Below are positions 25,608 to 35,984 of a stretch of DNA of 64,000 nucleotides, one piece after another; position 1 is the first letter of the stretch, and each line of letters opens with the position of its first letter. Position numbers and translations under genes: made by a program. This DNA comes from Prochlorococcus sp. AG-418-G18 (GTDB taxonomy: Bacteria > Cyanobacteriota > Cyanobacteriia > PCC-6307 > Cyanobiaceae). Where the stretch lies: assembly GCA_003214215.1 (NCBI GenBank), contig QCLX01000006.1:1-64000 (forward strand), read 5' to 3'. The notes beneath the pieces were generated by a model that was not told where the DNA came from, searched no databases, and worked only from the letters and a program-made list of their open reading frames with translations.

Positions 25608-26498
25608 TTAATTAAGACTAACTTGTTGATAACAAAACCAAAGCCATTGCTGAAAAAGTAAATTCCTATGAGATCTCCAAGCAGTTTTTGAACTATTTAG
25701 ATCAAAATTTTCAGGAAGAGGAACATCTCCCTTTTCTTTGTCTCTCTCAATTTCACTAATAATTCTATGCACCGTATATTCAGGATGACCTAAATGCATA
25801 AGTTGTTTTTGATCATTAGATTCAAATATTGTATATCCGACGTTTTCTCCATAAGCTAGCAAATTCAATTTCCCTTCTTTTTGGGCCTTCTCCATCTCCA
25901 AATCTGGTAATCCTGCAAATCTACTTTGAGGACAAATAAATTCATCATCTTGTGTACCCATCAAAGGATGGCCAGGAACAAGACTTTTTAAAGGGAATAC
26001 CCCAAATAATTTCCTATCAAAAACTTTCTTATCAACACCTGCCAAATAAGCCAGCGCAAAGCCAGCCCAACATAATCCAAGAGTACTCGCACAAGAAGTT
26101 CTAGCTTCATTTACAATTTTCACAAATTCCTCCCAATACTTAACATCCTCAAAGGCTAAGTGCTCAATAGGCGCTCCAGTAATAATGATTCCATCTAAAG
26201 GTTCCGGATTATTTGCTTCCTCCCAAGTAATGTATAGATTATTCAGATGATTAAGATCCCATGTTTTATAAGTATGAGTTTTAAGCTTTATCCAAACTGG
26301 CTCTATTTGAAGAGGGGATAAACCAAGTGGATGTAGTAAGTTAAATTCATACTGCTTGCCAAGAGGCATGATATTCAATATCCCAATCCTAAGAGGACGT
26401 ATATCCTGTCTTTTTGCTAATTCTGGTTCGATCCAGGATATATGATTTTTTTCAACATCACTTATCTTGTGATAGTTACTAGGAATTATTAAAGCCAA
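25608..26498 (-). CDS. metA: Homoserine O-acyltransferase (MetA family)
   Basis: First committed step of methionine synthesis, acylating homoserine with acetyl- or succinyl-CoA. The 296-residue protein has the MetA blocks PLRIGILNIMPLGKQYEFNL (about 35-54), IIITGAPIEHLAFEDVKYWE (about 103-122), the nucleophile Cys in TLGLCWAGFALAY (about 139-151) and the LMHLGHPEY His motif. It lies 13 bases downstream of metY on the same strand; the two enzymes act consecutively. The start is TTG. Whether acetyl- or succinyl-CoA is used cannot be settled from sequence; the MetY partner favours acetyl. Confidence 0.9.
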   Translation of the reverse strand: MALIIPSNYHKISDVEKNHISWIEPELAKRQDIRPLRIGILNIMPLGKQYEFNLLHPLGLSPLQIEPVWIKLKTHTYKTWDLNHLNNLYITWEEANNPEPLDGIIITGAPIEHLAFEDVKYWEEFVKIVNEARTSCASTLGLCWAGFALAYLAGVDKKVFDRKLFGVFPLKSLVPGHPLMGTQDDEFICPQSRFAGLPDLEMEKAQKEGKLNLLAYGENVGYTIFESNDQKQLMHLGHPEYTVHRIISEIERDKEKGDVPLPENFDLNSSKTAWRSHRNLLFQQWLWFCYQQVSLN

Positions 26499-26511
26499 TA
26501 AATCTCCTTTT

Positions 26512-27855
<1,344 letters not shown>

Positions 27856-27911
27856 CTATTATCTATTTAACTTAAAAATGTCCGAAAAAAAAACAAAAAA
27901 AAAATAAATAT

Positions 27912-28571
27912 TTATAAATCCTTTTTTAATGAAGGGTAATTATCATTCATATATGAACTTAAATCATCTTTTATAGCAGATCGGAGTTTCTCAATATTTA
28001 CAGAATCAATTATTGGAAAAGTTTTATTAGCCTCAGGATCTTTTTCAGTAATAGATTTCCAATTCTTACCAACATCTTTTTCAGAGTTATTTAGAATCTC
28101 ATCAAAATTGAAAGCCTTATCGTTATTTATAGCGTCAAATTCGCTAAAAGCCTTATTTATGAGCTCCTTTCTATTTTCGAATAGATTTTTGGCTTTTAAA
28201 GTATCTGGAAGACCCATAACTGGTTGCAATTCCTTAAGAAGTTTTATTTCCTCTTCAATTAAGAGTGTCCAAACACCATGTTTATTTTTTGGAAGATTAG
28301 AATTACTAAAAATATTAATTTCCTCGAGGTAAAAATTTAACCATAAATAATATGATTTTTCTTCAATAGTTTTTTTAGTGGATATCTTTTTATTTTGGAT
28401 TTTTGGGAGTAACTTTTCTGCTTTTTTTAAAAAATGTCTGTCTTCTCTTTCTAAATTTATTAATCCCCATCTTTGACTGTATTCCCATAAATCTTCGTAT
28501 CTTGTTAAGTCTTCTTGATTCCAACCAAGAGCTTTCAGTTCATGAGAACGATGTGATAATTCCTTTTTCAA
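27912..28571 (-). CDS. Hypothetical protein, 219 residues
   Basis: Acidic, helix-rich soluble protein with many Trp/Tyr residues in its first half (LWEYSQRWGLINLEREDRHF). Later parts carry alternating Lys/Glu helices (LIEEEIKLLKELQPVMGLPD) and a C-terminal SYMNDNYPSL. No motif is recognised; it looks like a conserved marine-cyanobacterial protein. It sits upstream of metY on the same strand, separated by a poly-A/T-rich 71-base gap, so its expression is probably separate. Confidence 0.55.
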   Translation of the reverse strand: MKKELSHRSHELKALGWNQEDLTRYEDLWEYSQRWGLINLEREDRHFLKKAEKLLPKIQNKKISTKKTIEEKSYYLWLNFYLEEINIFSNSNLPKNKHGVWTLLIEEEIKLLKELQPVMGLPDTLKAKNLFENRKELINKAFSEFDAINNDKAFNFDEILNNSEKDVGKNWKSITEKDPEANKTFPIIDSVNIEKLRSAIKDDLSSYMNDNYPSLKKDL

Positions 28572-28663
28572 AAAAACCTTTTAAAACCATAATAATTCTA
28601 ACCCCGCAATCAAGATTAGTAAATAAATGAACATCCTAGCGTTTTATTAAATTAAACAAATAA

Positions 28664-30172
28664 TCAATTATTAAAATAATTATTAATAATTTTCAATACA
28701 TTGATATAACTTGGATTTTTTTTTGAAATTTGATTACTAGATTCATTATTTTTAAGATCATTTTCGTCTTTATTAATAAACAATTTCTTGTAAAGGTTTT
28801 CAATATCATTAAAAAGATAATCTCCTTTTAATTTTTCATTGAGTTCTAAAGATGATTCAGATTTCACAGATTCTTGGCAAAAATTAGTGATTTCTTCTGA
28901 ACTAATTAAAACCTTATAAATTTCTTTTTTTTCTTCTGAATTTGCATTAAAGCATAAATAAATCATATTTATCATCGAACAATTATTATTTTTGATTTTG
29001 AATTCTTTATAAATTTCTGGCCAAAATTTTAAAGATTTTAAACCTTCTAAACCTCCTTGCCTGAGAGAGTATTTGTCACACCAATTTACGAATTCTGATA
29101 CATCTTTTGGACATCTTTTGAGTTGCAAAAGCATATCTGATAAGACTTGTCCTGCTTGAAAATTCCGTGTTGGTTTGCCTTCAGTTGGCAGAGTCATACT
29201 CCCTAAGACATCTGCCTTAACAGCATTTAATTGAGAAAAAGTATAATCTCCTTTTTCACAAAATTTATCATTAATTATTTCCTTTGCACTAATTATTTCT
29301 TCACCATAACCAAGTTCTTTTAATGAAAGATATTTATTCTCTAATTTATTTTCTTTTCTAACTTGTAATGATACTGATGCGGCTTGATCTAAACATTGAG
29401 TTAACAAAATCGTATTAATCGTAGGCAGCATTCCAGGCTTATCGGAATGAAAGTTATTTACAAAACCTGCAAATATGGATGAGATATTTTTTATTGATTT
29501 TATATATTGACATTCAATATTATGAACTCCTGGAGAAACTTGAATTTTCGGCGACAATTGATTTAAAATTCGAGCTCCTATTAAAGCAATTAGGGCATCA
29601 GGATGACAGAAATTTGCAGTAAAACTATCATTAGGATTTCGTAAAGCTCCATGACGATGAAATCCTGTAAAAAAAGCTAAATTTGGATATTTATTACAGA
29701 GAATAAAAGGTTTTTTATTTTTTTTATCAATACAAAAGGAACCGACAAGACAGCCAAGAACCACATTTTCTCTTTTTAAAGTTTTTCTAAGTTCTAAAGC
29801 ATGTTTAACATCATCTTGTATGTGATTACTGTTTGAAGCAAGAATAACTATTTCGCACCCCAAGAGAAGATCTTTTAGATCAAAAGACTTTCTTATTCCA
29901 TCTGATGAATAATGTCCCATTTTCTTAATCTTTTCAATAGTCTCATTATCCATATTAGAAAGAACATCATTTGAGAAAGCACCTAACAAATCTCTATCTT
30001 CCCTAGGAGCTAAGAGAATATTATTTGATTTTCCATGCATAGCACAGTTGTATGCTAATGATGCGGGATACAAACCAACACTGTAGAATCCAACTTTACT
30101 GTTCTCTATATTTTTAATTAATGAATAAAAATATTTTTCATCATTTATGTTTTCTATCAAATTATTCTTCAT
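28664..30172 (-). CDS. Glycerol-3-phosphate-dehydrogenase-like NAD-binding protein
   Basis: A 502-residue protein with an N-terminal Rossmann-like segment (KVGFYSVGLYPASLAYNCAM, about 26-45) and an EIVILASNSNHIQDDV loop like the second NAD-binding strand of GpsA-type dehydrogenases. The middle LGYGEEIISAKEIINDKF and VKADVLGSMTLPTEGKPT differ from GpsA, and the length exceeds its usual 330 residues. It is divergent from the StpA-like phosphatase gene with 176 bases between. A link to glycerol-phosphate or compatible-solute metabolism is an inference from this pairing. Confidence 0.5.
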   Translation of the reverse strand: MKNNLIENINDEKYFYSLIKNIENSKVGFYSVGLYPASLAYNCAMHGKSNNILLAPREDRDLLGAFSNDVLSNMDNETIEKIKKMGHYSSDGIRKSFDLKDLLLGCEIVILASNSNHIQDDVKHALELRKTLKRENVVLGCLVGSFCIDKKNKKPFILCNKYPNLAFFTGFHRHGALRNPNDSFTANFCHPDALIALIGARILNQLSPKIQVSPGVHNIECQYIKSIKNISSIFAGFVNNFHSDKPGMLPTINTILLTQCLDQAASVSLQVRKENKLENKYLSLKELGYGEEIISAKEIINDKFCEKGDYTFSQLNAVKADVLGSMTLPTEGKPTRNFQAGQVLSDMLLQLKRCPKDVSEFVNWCDKYSLRQGGLEGLKSLKFWPEIYKEFKIKNNNCSMINMIYLCFNANSEEKKEIYKVLISSEEITNFCQESVKSESSLELNEKLKGDYLFNDIENLYKKLFINKDENDLKNNESSNQISKKNPSYINVLKIINNYFNN

Positions 30173-30348
30173 TTTTGGAAATTCTTGATAATTTTTTTAA
30201 TTTCTTATCCATACCAACTTTTATCTACATTAAAGCAATTCTTGACGATAGCAAATTATTTATTGTAAACATTGAATCTTTTAATTTATAATTTCAATGA
30301 AAAATGAAAATTAAATTAAAAGAGAAATAATTATAAATATGGGGATAT

Positions 30349-31560
30349 ATGGAAAGTAATTTAAAGGTACAAAAACAATTAATTTCTTCTAAAAATATCT
30401 TGATTATTCAAGACATAGACGGAGTTTGTATCCCTTTAGTCAAAGATCCAATGACTAGAAAGTTAGAATCAAAATATATCTATGCAGTAAAAAAATTTGC
30501 AGATGAATTCTTTGTATTAACTTGCGGGGAACATGAAGGTCCAAGAGGGGTTAACAGAATAATAGAAAGGAGTTTAAAGAGCACTACTGAGCCTAGAAAC
30601 AAAGAACTATATTTAAGAGGTTTAGCAGCCTGTGGAGTAGAGTATCAAGACAACAAAGGTCAAATAAGTTTCGAAGGAGTCTCAGAAGAAGAACTAAATT
30701 TTTTATCTAAAGTACCAGGTTTAATAAGACCAAAATTTAATTTTATAGTTAAGAATATTTTTCCTGAACTTAGCCAAGAAGAGATCAATTTTCACGCAGT
30801 AAAATCAATATGTGAAACACGTTTCTCGCCAACTATTAATTTCAATAGTCTATTTGATTTAGTTCATAAAGATTCTGATAAAAGAAAGCTTATTCAAATT
30901 AGTTTTGAAAAAATGATGAATGAAATCATCTTAAAAGCTGAATCCGAAGGGCTCAAAAACTCATTTTTCCTTCATATTTCACCAAATTTAGGAAATAAAA
31001 ATGGTAGAGAAACAATTAAACTATCTTCTAAATATGATATAGGGTCAACAGACATACAATTACTTATTAGGGGAGCAGTTAAAGATTCTGGAGTTTTATT
31101 TCTTTTAAATAAATTTATTGCGGATAAAACTGGTAAAGCTCCTTTTGGAAGCAATTTTAATTTTAGAAAATCTCCAAATTCTATTAAGGAAAAAATTAAT
31201 TTATGCAAAAGAACTATTCAAAAAGAAGATATGCCTTTAATTGTAGGAGTTGGTGACACAGTAACCTCAAAAAAAAATAATGGCAAAGAAAATTATTTAA
31301 GAGGTGGAAGTGACAGGTCTTTTCTAGAATTTATACAAATATTAGGAAATGAATTTGGTATTGAGAATAAAATAATTTTTGTAGATAGTAGTTCTGGTGA
31401 AGTTGAAAGACCCTCTACAAAAAAAACTGGTTTGATAGGGATCAGTGATGTTTATGACAACTTAAAGTTTGACATGATTTTTAAAAATGGTCCCAAAGAA
31501 TACATAAGTTGGTTTATTGAACTTGCTAGTAAGAGATCAAATTTAAAACAAAATAGTTGA
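30349..31560 (+). CDS. stpA: Glucosylglycerol-3-phosphatase-like protein (StpA/GgpP family)
   Basis: In salt-tolerant cyanobacteria this enzyme dephosphorylates glucosylglycerol phosphate, giving the osmolyte glucosylglycerol. The 403-residue protein has the HAD-type nucleophile motif IIQDIDGVCIPLV (about 20-32), the family segment FFVLTCGEHEGPRGVNRIIE and a late GVGDTVTSKKNNGKENYLRG (about 299-318) carrying the metal-binding Asp. The synthase gene ggpS is not in this window, and many high-light Prochlorococcus are thought to lack it, so the real substrate may differ. A GGGG ribosome site lies 5-8 bases before the ATG. Confidence 0.7.
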   Translation: MESNLKVQKQLISSKNILIIQDIDGVCIPLVKDPMTRKLESKYIYAVKKFADEFFVLTCGEHEGPRGVNRIIERSLKSTTEPRNKELYLRGLAACGVEYQDNKGQISFEGVSEEELNFLSKVPGLIRPKFNFIVKNIFPELSQEEINFHAVKSICETRFSPTINFNSLFDLVHKDSDKRKLIQISFEKMMNEIILKAESEGLKNSFFLHISPNLGNKNGRETIKLSSKYDIGSTDIQLLIRGAVKDSGVLFLLNKFIADKTGKAPFGSNFNFRKSPNSIKEKINLCKRTIQKEDMPLIVGVGDTVTSKKNNGKENYLRGGSDRSFLEFIQILGNEFGIENKIIFVDSSSGEVERPSTKKTGLIGISDVYDNLKFDMIFKNGPKEYISWFIELASKRSNLKQNS

Positions 31561-31600
31561 CTTTTTAATTCTCGAATGACAATTTATAAATGATAGATTC

Positions 31601-32533
31601 ATGAAAGTAAAATTTCCCTCAATAAATAAAGAGCCTATAGAAACATTGCAAATTAACATAGGTTATAAATGCAATCAGGCTTGTAAGCATTGTCATGTCA
31701 ATTCGAGTCCCCTAAGGACTGAAAAGATGTCCAATGAAATGATATCTCTTATTCCAAAGATAATTGAAAAATACAAAATTAAGACTTTAGATATTACAGG
31801 AGGTGCGCCGGAACTTCACCCAGAATTTAAAAACCTAATAACCAGTTTAAGAACAACACAAGTTGAAATTATTGATAGGTGCAATTTGACAATTTTCTTT
31901 GAAGAAGGTTATGAAGATCTTCCTCAATTTCTTGCAAAGAATAAAGTGATAGTTACTGCTTCGCTACCATGTTATGAAAAAAATAATGTTGATTTTCAAC
32001 GGGGTTTTGGGGTTTTTGAAAAAAGTATTAATGCCATAAAAATTCTTAATGATTTAGGCTATGGGAAAAAAGAAAATGGATTACAATTAAATCTTGTTTA
32101 CAATCCTGTAAGCCCAATTCTTCCTCCTTCGCAGGAAATATTGGAGAAGGATTATAAAAAAATATTATTCGAAAAATACAATATCGTTTTTAATAATTTA
32201 TACACAATAACTAATATGCCAATAAATAGATATGAAGAATCTCTTAAAAGAGAAGGGAAACTAAATACTTATTACAAATTACTAAAAGAAAATTTTAATG
32301 AAAAAAATTTAGAAAATCTTATGTGTAAAAAGACAATTAGCGTAAATTGGCTAGGAGAAATTTATGATTGTGATTTTAACCAACAGATAAATTTCCGAGA
32401 GAATAAAGGACCAAAGACACTTTTTGATCTATTGGATGAATCATTTACTTTTGACTACGAGGTGGCTGTTAAAGAACATTGTTTTGCTTGCACTGCAGGT
32501 GCAGGGTCAAGTTGTGGAGGGACTTTAAGTTAA
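31601..32533 (+). CDS. Radical SAM protein, ArsS-like
   Basis: A 310-residue radical SAM enzyme with the cluster motif CNQACKHCH (about 24-32) and the LDITGGAPELHPEF glycine motif (about 61-74). It also has the ArsS-type C-terminal region, in which CKKTISVNWLGEIYDCDFNQ and a final HCFACTAGAGSSCGG carry extra cysteines. Relatives (TIGR04167) add a 5'-deoxyadenosyl group to arsenic in arsenosugar synthesis, and some carry selenocysteine in the tail; here the codons are Cys. It is the next gene after stpA (40-base gap). Arsenic as substrate is an inference. Confidence 0.75.
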   Translation: MKVKFPSINKEPIETLQINIGYKCNQACKHCHVNSSPLRTEKMSNEMISLIPKIIEKYKIKTLDITGGAPELHPEFKNLITSLRTTQVEIIDRCNLTIFFEEGYEDLPQFLAKNKVIVTASLPCYEKNNVDFQRGFGVFEKSINAIKILNDLGYGKKENGLQLNLVYNPVSPILPPSQEILEKDYKKILFEKYNIVFNNLYTITNMPINRYEESLKREGKLNTYYKLLKENFNEKNLENLMCKKTISVNWLGEIYDCDFNQQINFRENKGPKTLFDLLDESFTFDYEVAVKEHCFACTAGAGSSCGGTLS

Positions 32534-32539
32534 AACCTG

Positions 32540-32995
32540 CTAAATGCAATTAGGACAAATAGCTCTTACATTTAAAGATGATTCAATTAGTTTAAAACCA
32601 TTAACTTTTGCTGCAACTTTGCCTGCCTTTAAAACTTCGTCATTCTCGAATTCTTCTGTTCTTCCGCACCTAATGCAAATTAAATGATGATGATCAGGGG
32701 TGTCGTTACTAAGCAACTCATATCTGTGGCCACCCTCACTGAGTTCTAATTCATGGAGCAAACCCATTTGTACTAAAAGTCTTAAAGTTCTATAAATCGT
32801 TGCGAGTGAAACTTTGGAACTTGATTTAACTAACTTTTCATGAACCTCTTCAGCACTAAGATGCTTTCCAGAACCAATATTTTCAAATAAATTAAGAACC
32901 TTAAGCCTCTGAGGAGTTAACCTCTTCCCATCTTTATGTAAACCATCCCCAAGAGGAGATGTAAAAACATTGTATTGAGAGGATAATGACAACAA
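32540..32995 (-). CDS. Fur-family metal-dependent transcriptional regulator
   Basis: A 151-residue repressor with a winged-helix domain (RLTPQRLKVLNLFENI, then SLATIYRTLRLLVQMGL) and the metal-binding C terminus DHHHLICIRCGRTEEF plus ICPNC. Both CxxC pairs of the structural zinc site are present. Family members respond to iron, zinc or peroxide; the sequence does not decide which. The start is TTG. It is divergent from the isochorismatase gene and ends 6 bases before the radical SAM stop. Confidence 0.85.
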   Translation of the reverse strand: MLSLSSQYNVFTSPLGDGLHKDGKRLTPQRLKVLNLFENIGSGKHLSAEEVHEKLVKSSSKVSLATIYRTLRLLVQMGLLHELELSEGGHRYELLSNDTPDHHHLICIRCGRTEEFENDEVLKAGKVAAKVNGFKLIESSLNVRAICPNCI

Positions 32996-33103
32996 TTAAT
33001 CCATGACTATTCTCAATAATAACTCTAGATGAGAGCAAAACAACTTTTTGATTTAAAATATTTACTAAAGTTCTACAAAATATTATGTTGAATATATCTT
33101 TAA

Positions 33104-33679
33104 ATGCGAATGATGAAGGATAATGAAAAATCTTCCGATAAACTATCACAGAAAGTGAATGCTTTACTAATCATAGATGTTCAAGAAAAAATTATAAAAG
33201 CAATATTTAATAAGGATTCAATCATCAAGAACATCAAAAAGCTAATAAATGCTTACCAAATTTTAGATGAAAACATATTTATATCTGAACAGAACCCACT
33301 AAAATTGGGGGTAACCATTCCCGAATTATTACCCAAAGCAGAATTTAGAAAAATCGAAAAAATGGAATTCAGCCTAGCTAAAATAGAAGGATTTTTAAAA
33401 GAACTTAAAAATAAGAAAATTACTAATTTGATAGTTTGTGGTATCGAAACGCATATTTGTATTCAACAAACAGTCCTAGATTGTTTACAAAAAGACTTTG
33501 AAGTGATTCTCATATCAGATGCCATGGGCAGTCGAAATAGAGTAGATCATGAAATTGCACTAAAGAGAATGATGCAGACGGGAGCATTTTTAACAACTAC
33601 TGAATCAATAATTTTTGAATTATGTAAAACTGCTGATAGAAAAGAATTTAAAGAAATTAGAAATATAATAATCAGTTAG
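33104..33679 (+). CDS. Isochorismatase-family cysteine hydrolase
   Basis: A 191-residue hydrolase with the family's catalytic Asp in ALLIIDVQEKI (about 20-30), a Lys in EKMEFSLAKI (about 86-95) and the catalytic Cys in VCGIETHICIQQT (about 111-123), preceded by a GIE cis-peptide. The closest recognisable group is the YcaC-like hydrolases. The reaction is unknown; nicotinamidase-type or other amide substrates are possible. It is divergent from the Fur gene, so both may share regulated promoters. Confidence 0.8.
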   Translation: MRMMKDNEKSSDKLSQKVNALLIIDVQEKIIKAIFNKDSIIKNIKKLINAYQILDENIFISEQNPLKLGVTIPELLPKAEFRKIEKMEFSLAKIEGFLKELKNKKITNLIVCGIETHICIQQTVLDCLQKDFEVILISDAMGSRNRVDHEIALKRMMQTGAFLTTTESIIFELCKTADRKEFKEIRNIIIS

Positions 33680-33756
33680 AGAAAAATCAAGACTGGTTTG
33701 TTACCTAGAGATAATTTAAAATTTTGTTAGATATGAATTTTTAGGTTTTTTTGAAT

Positions 33757-34788
33757 ATGAAATTAGTTACTGAAAACTTCCTTCTGGCAATATCTATTTT
33801 TTTTATTGGCATTTTATTTTCGATAATAATTTCTAAACTTTCAAAATTATGCTTTAAAAAGATCTCCAAACGGACAAAAACAAATTTTGATGATTTTATT
33901 TTTGAGGTGGTCTCTGGAATTGTAAAACCTATAGGTTTCCTCCTCTCCTTTTATTTTTCAATTGACTATTTTTTTACTGATGAAATAACTTTTATCTCTG
34001 TCTTATTAAATATTCTGAAATTATTTATATTGATAATCATTATAAAAGCTCTCAACAAAGTTTTAATCAGATCATTAACAGAATCGACATCGAAAATCGA
34101 TGATTCCTCTATAAGTTCAATGATATCTTCACTTACTCCTCTAATAAAAGCATTAACATGGACTATTGGCTCAATATTTTTCTTACAAAATATAGGTGTT
34201 CAAATGACTGCTATTTGGGCTTTACTCAGTGCAGGGGGTATTGGAGCAGGATTAGCTTTGAAAGATCCAGTTCAGGAGTTTTTTGAATACATAACAATTT
34301 TGCTTGATAAACCTTTTCAAAAAGGTGAGTTTATAAAATCTGATGGAGTTTTAGGAATGGTTGAGAGGGTGGGAGTAAGATCCTCAAGGATAAGAAGTAT
34401 TAATGGAGAAGTAATAGTAATGAGCAACAGTGCTCTAACAAATGGAATAATTTCAAATTACGCACAAATGGAAAAAAGGAGGTTAGTTCATAAATTGGGA
34501 GTTGTTTATGAAACCTCTCCCAAACTTATGAAATTGATTCCAATAATAATTAAAAAAATAGTTGAAGAGACAAAAGATGTATCTTTTGATAGATGTCATT
34601 TCACAGATTTTGGCGACTTCAGTCTTAATTTCGAACTTGTTTATTACATACCAACAAATAATTATCTTGCCGCAATGGAAGCTCAACAATCTATAAATTT
34701 AAAAATAATGGAGGAATTCGCAGTTAATAATATTGAGTTTGCATTCCCAACACAAACCTTAAATATTGAAAGTAACAAAGCCAAATGA
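33757..34788 (+). CDS. Mechanosensitive ion channel, MscS family
   Basis: A 343-residue membrane protein with four to five N-terminal helices, the pore-lining helix ALLSAGGIGAGLALKDPVQE (about 157-176) and the beta-domain KGEFIKSDGVLGMVERVGVR (about 190-209) followed by NGEVIVMSNSALTNGIISNY. It releases osmolytes during hypo-osmotic shock. I prefer ATG 33757; an in-frame TTG two codons earlier is possible. The last 30 bases overlap the 3' end of the convergent POR-like gene. Confidence 0.85.
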   Translation: MKLVTENFLLAISIFFIGILFSIIISKLSKLCFKKISKRTKTNFDDFIFEVVSGIVKPIGFLLSFYFSIDYFFTDEITFISVLLNILKLFILIIIIKALNKVLIRSLTESTSKIDDSSISSMISSLTPLIKALTWTIGSIFFLQNIGVQMTAIWALLSAGGIGAGLALKDPVQEFFEYITILLDKPFQKGEFIKSDGVLGMVERVGVRSSRIRSINGEVIVMSNSALTNGIISNYAQMEKRRLVHKLGVVYETSPKLMKLIPIIIKKIVEETKDVSFDRCHFTDFGDFSLNFELVYYIPTNNYLAAMEAQQSINLKIMEEFAVNNIEFAFPTQTLNIESNKAK

Positions 34789-35760
34789 TTCGCATATCTC
34801 TTCACTTAAAATCCATAGTTTTGAAGCCAACTCAGAACTATTTGCTTCATCACTAATATTACTTTCAACTAATTTATGTTTTTTAAAAGATATAAGTTTA
34901 TTACTTAAATGTATGAAACCAATATTATTTAAATTTGAATCAAGGACAATCATAGAAAGTATCTTTCCAGCATTTTCTATACTTTCAGAAATTCCTAAAA
35001 TATTTTTTGCAGCTTTAGAAAAAATTAAATATCCAAAGAGATTAAAACGTTTACTATATCTAAAAAAACCCGAATCATCATTTGGTATTACGAGACCAGG
35101 GGTCCAAGTAATTACAGAAACTTTACTGGAGGACATTTTTAATTTTTTTTCAAGTTCTTTAGCAAATAAAATATTACATAACTTACTATTTTTATAAGCT
35201 TCATCAGCATTAAAATTTAAAAATTGCCCAGTAACTTTTTTTCTAAAATCAACTAGGTTATTAAGTCCCGCTTTCTTCCCTATATTGCCACCTGAACTTT
35301 TGGGGTCATGAACATCTGATGATGTGATAATGATTCTAGATTCTTCTTTATCTCTAACAAAATCCTTTAGGATATTTACCAAGTAAAAATGTGCAAGATG
35401 ATTCACCGCAAAAGTTAGTTCTATGCATTGTTTTGATACCTTAGGGTAAAAAGAGCCTGTATATTGCAATCCCGCATTTAAAACAACTACATCTAAAAAA
35501 ATCTTTCTACTAGTAAAGTAATCTTTGATTTTTTTAATATTCTCTAGATCTGAAAGATCACAATTTTCAATAATATTTAAAAATTTACTAAGGTAATTTA
35601 TATCAAAATACTTTTCAATTTTTTGGAGAAATGCATTCTTTCTAAATTCGTTTTTTATTACAACATATAAATTATTTTTCGTCTTAAGTAAATTAATAAT
35701 GGCAAAAAAACCTATACCTGAATTACCTCCAGTAATTAAAATATTTTTATTTTTAATCAT
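34759..35760 (-). CDS. Short-chain dehydrogenase, protochlorophyllide-reductase-like
   Basis: A 333-residue SDR protein with NILITGGNSGIGFFAIINLL (about 5-24), NAGLQYTG, a Ser in IIITSSDVHDPKSSG and the catalytic Tyr/Lys in AYKNSKLCNILFAKEL (about 197-212). The last residues, LASKLWILSEEICESFGF, match the C-terminal end typical of light-dependent protochlorophyllide reductase (POR). The rest is divergent, so it is a POR-like relative, not necessarily the main POR. It ends 30 bases inside the convergent MscS gene. Confidence 0.7.
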   Translation of the reverse strand: MIKNKNILITGGNSGIGFFAIINLLKTKNNLYVVIKNEFRKNAFLQKIEKYFDINYLSKFLNIIENCDLSDLENIKKIKDYFTSRKIFLDVVVLNAGLQYTGSFYPKVSKQCIELTFAVNHLAHFYLVNILKDFVRDKEESRIIITSSDVHDPKSSGGNIGKKAGLNNLVDFRKKVTGQFLNFNADEAYKNSKLCNILFAKELEKKLKMSSSKVSVITWTPGLVIPNDDSGFFRYSKRFNLFGYLIFSKAAKNILGISESIENAGKILSMIVLDSNLNNIGFIHLSNKLISFKKHKLVESNISDEANSSELASKLWILSEEICESFGFVTFNI

Positions 35761-35984
35761 TTAAATTCCTTTATTTTTTTTATGATAAAAAAATAAATAA
35801 AGTTTTTTTTATTTTGTAATCTTATAAATTATTGTTAAAACCCCGAAAACTTAGTCACTAGTATTTGTGTAATTTGATTATTATTAATCTACTCTTATTA
35901 CAAGTATTGGATGGAATATAAAAACACAATCGCAGAAATTATACTTTGTTCCATAAATTTCTTTAATCATAAGATTTATATTTA

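Noticed and set aside
32934-33149. 71-residue minus-strand frame before the Fur gene
   Set aside because: It overlaps the Fur start and the isochorismatase start, has no motif, and would block the divergent promoters expected there.
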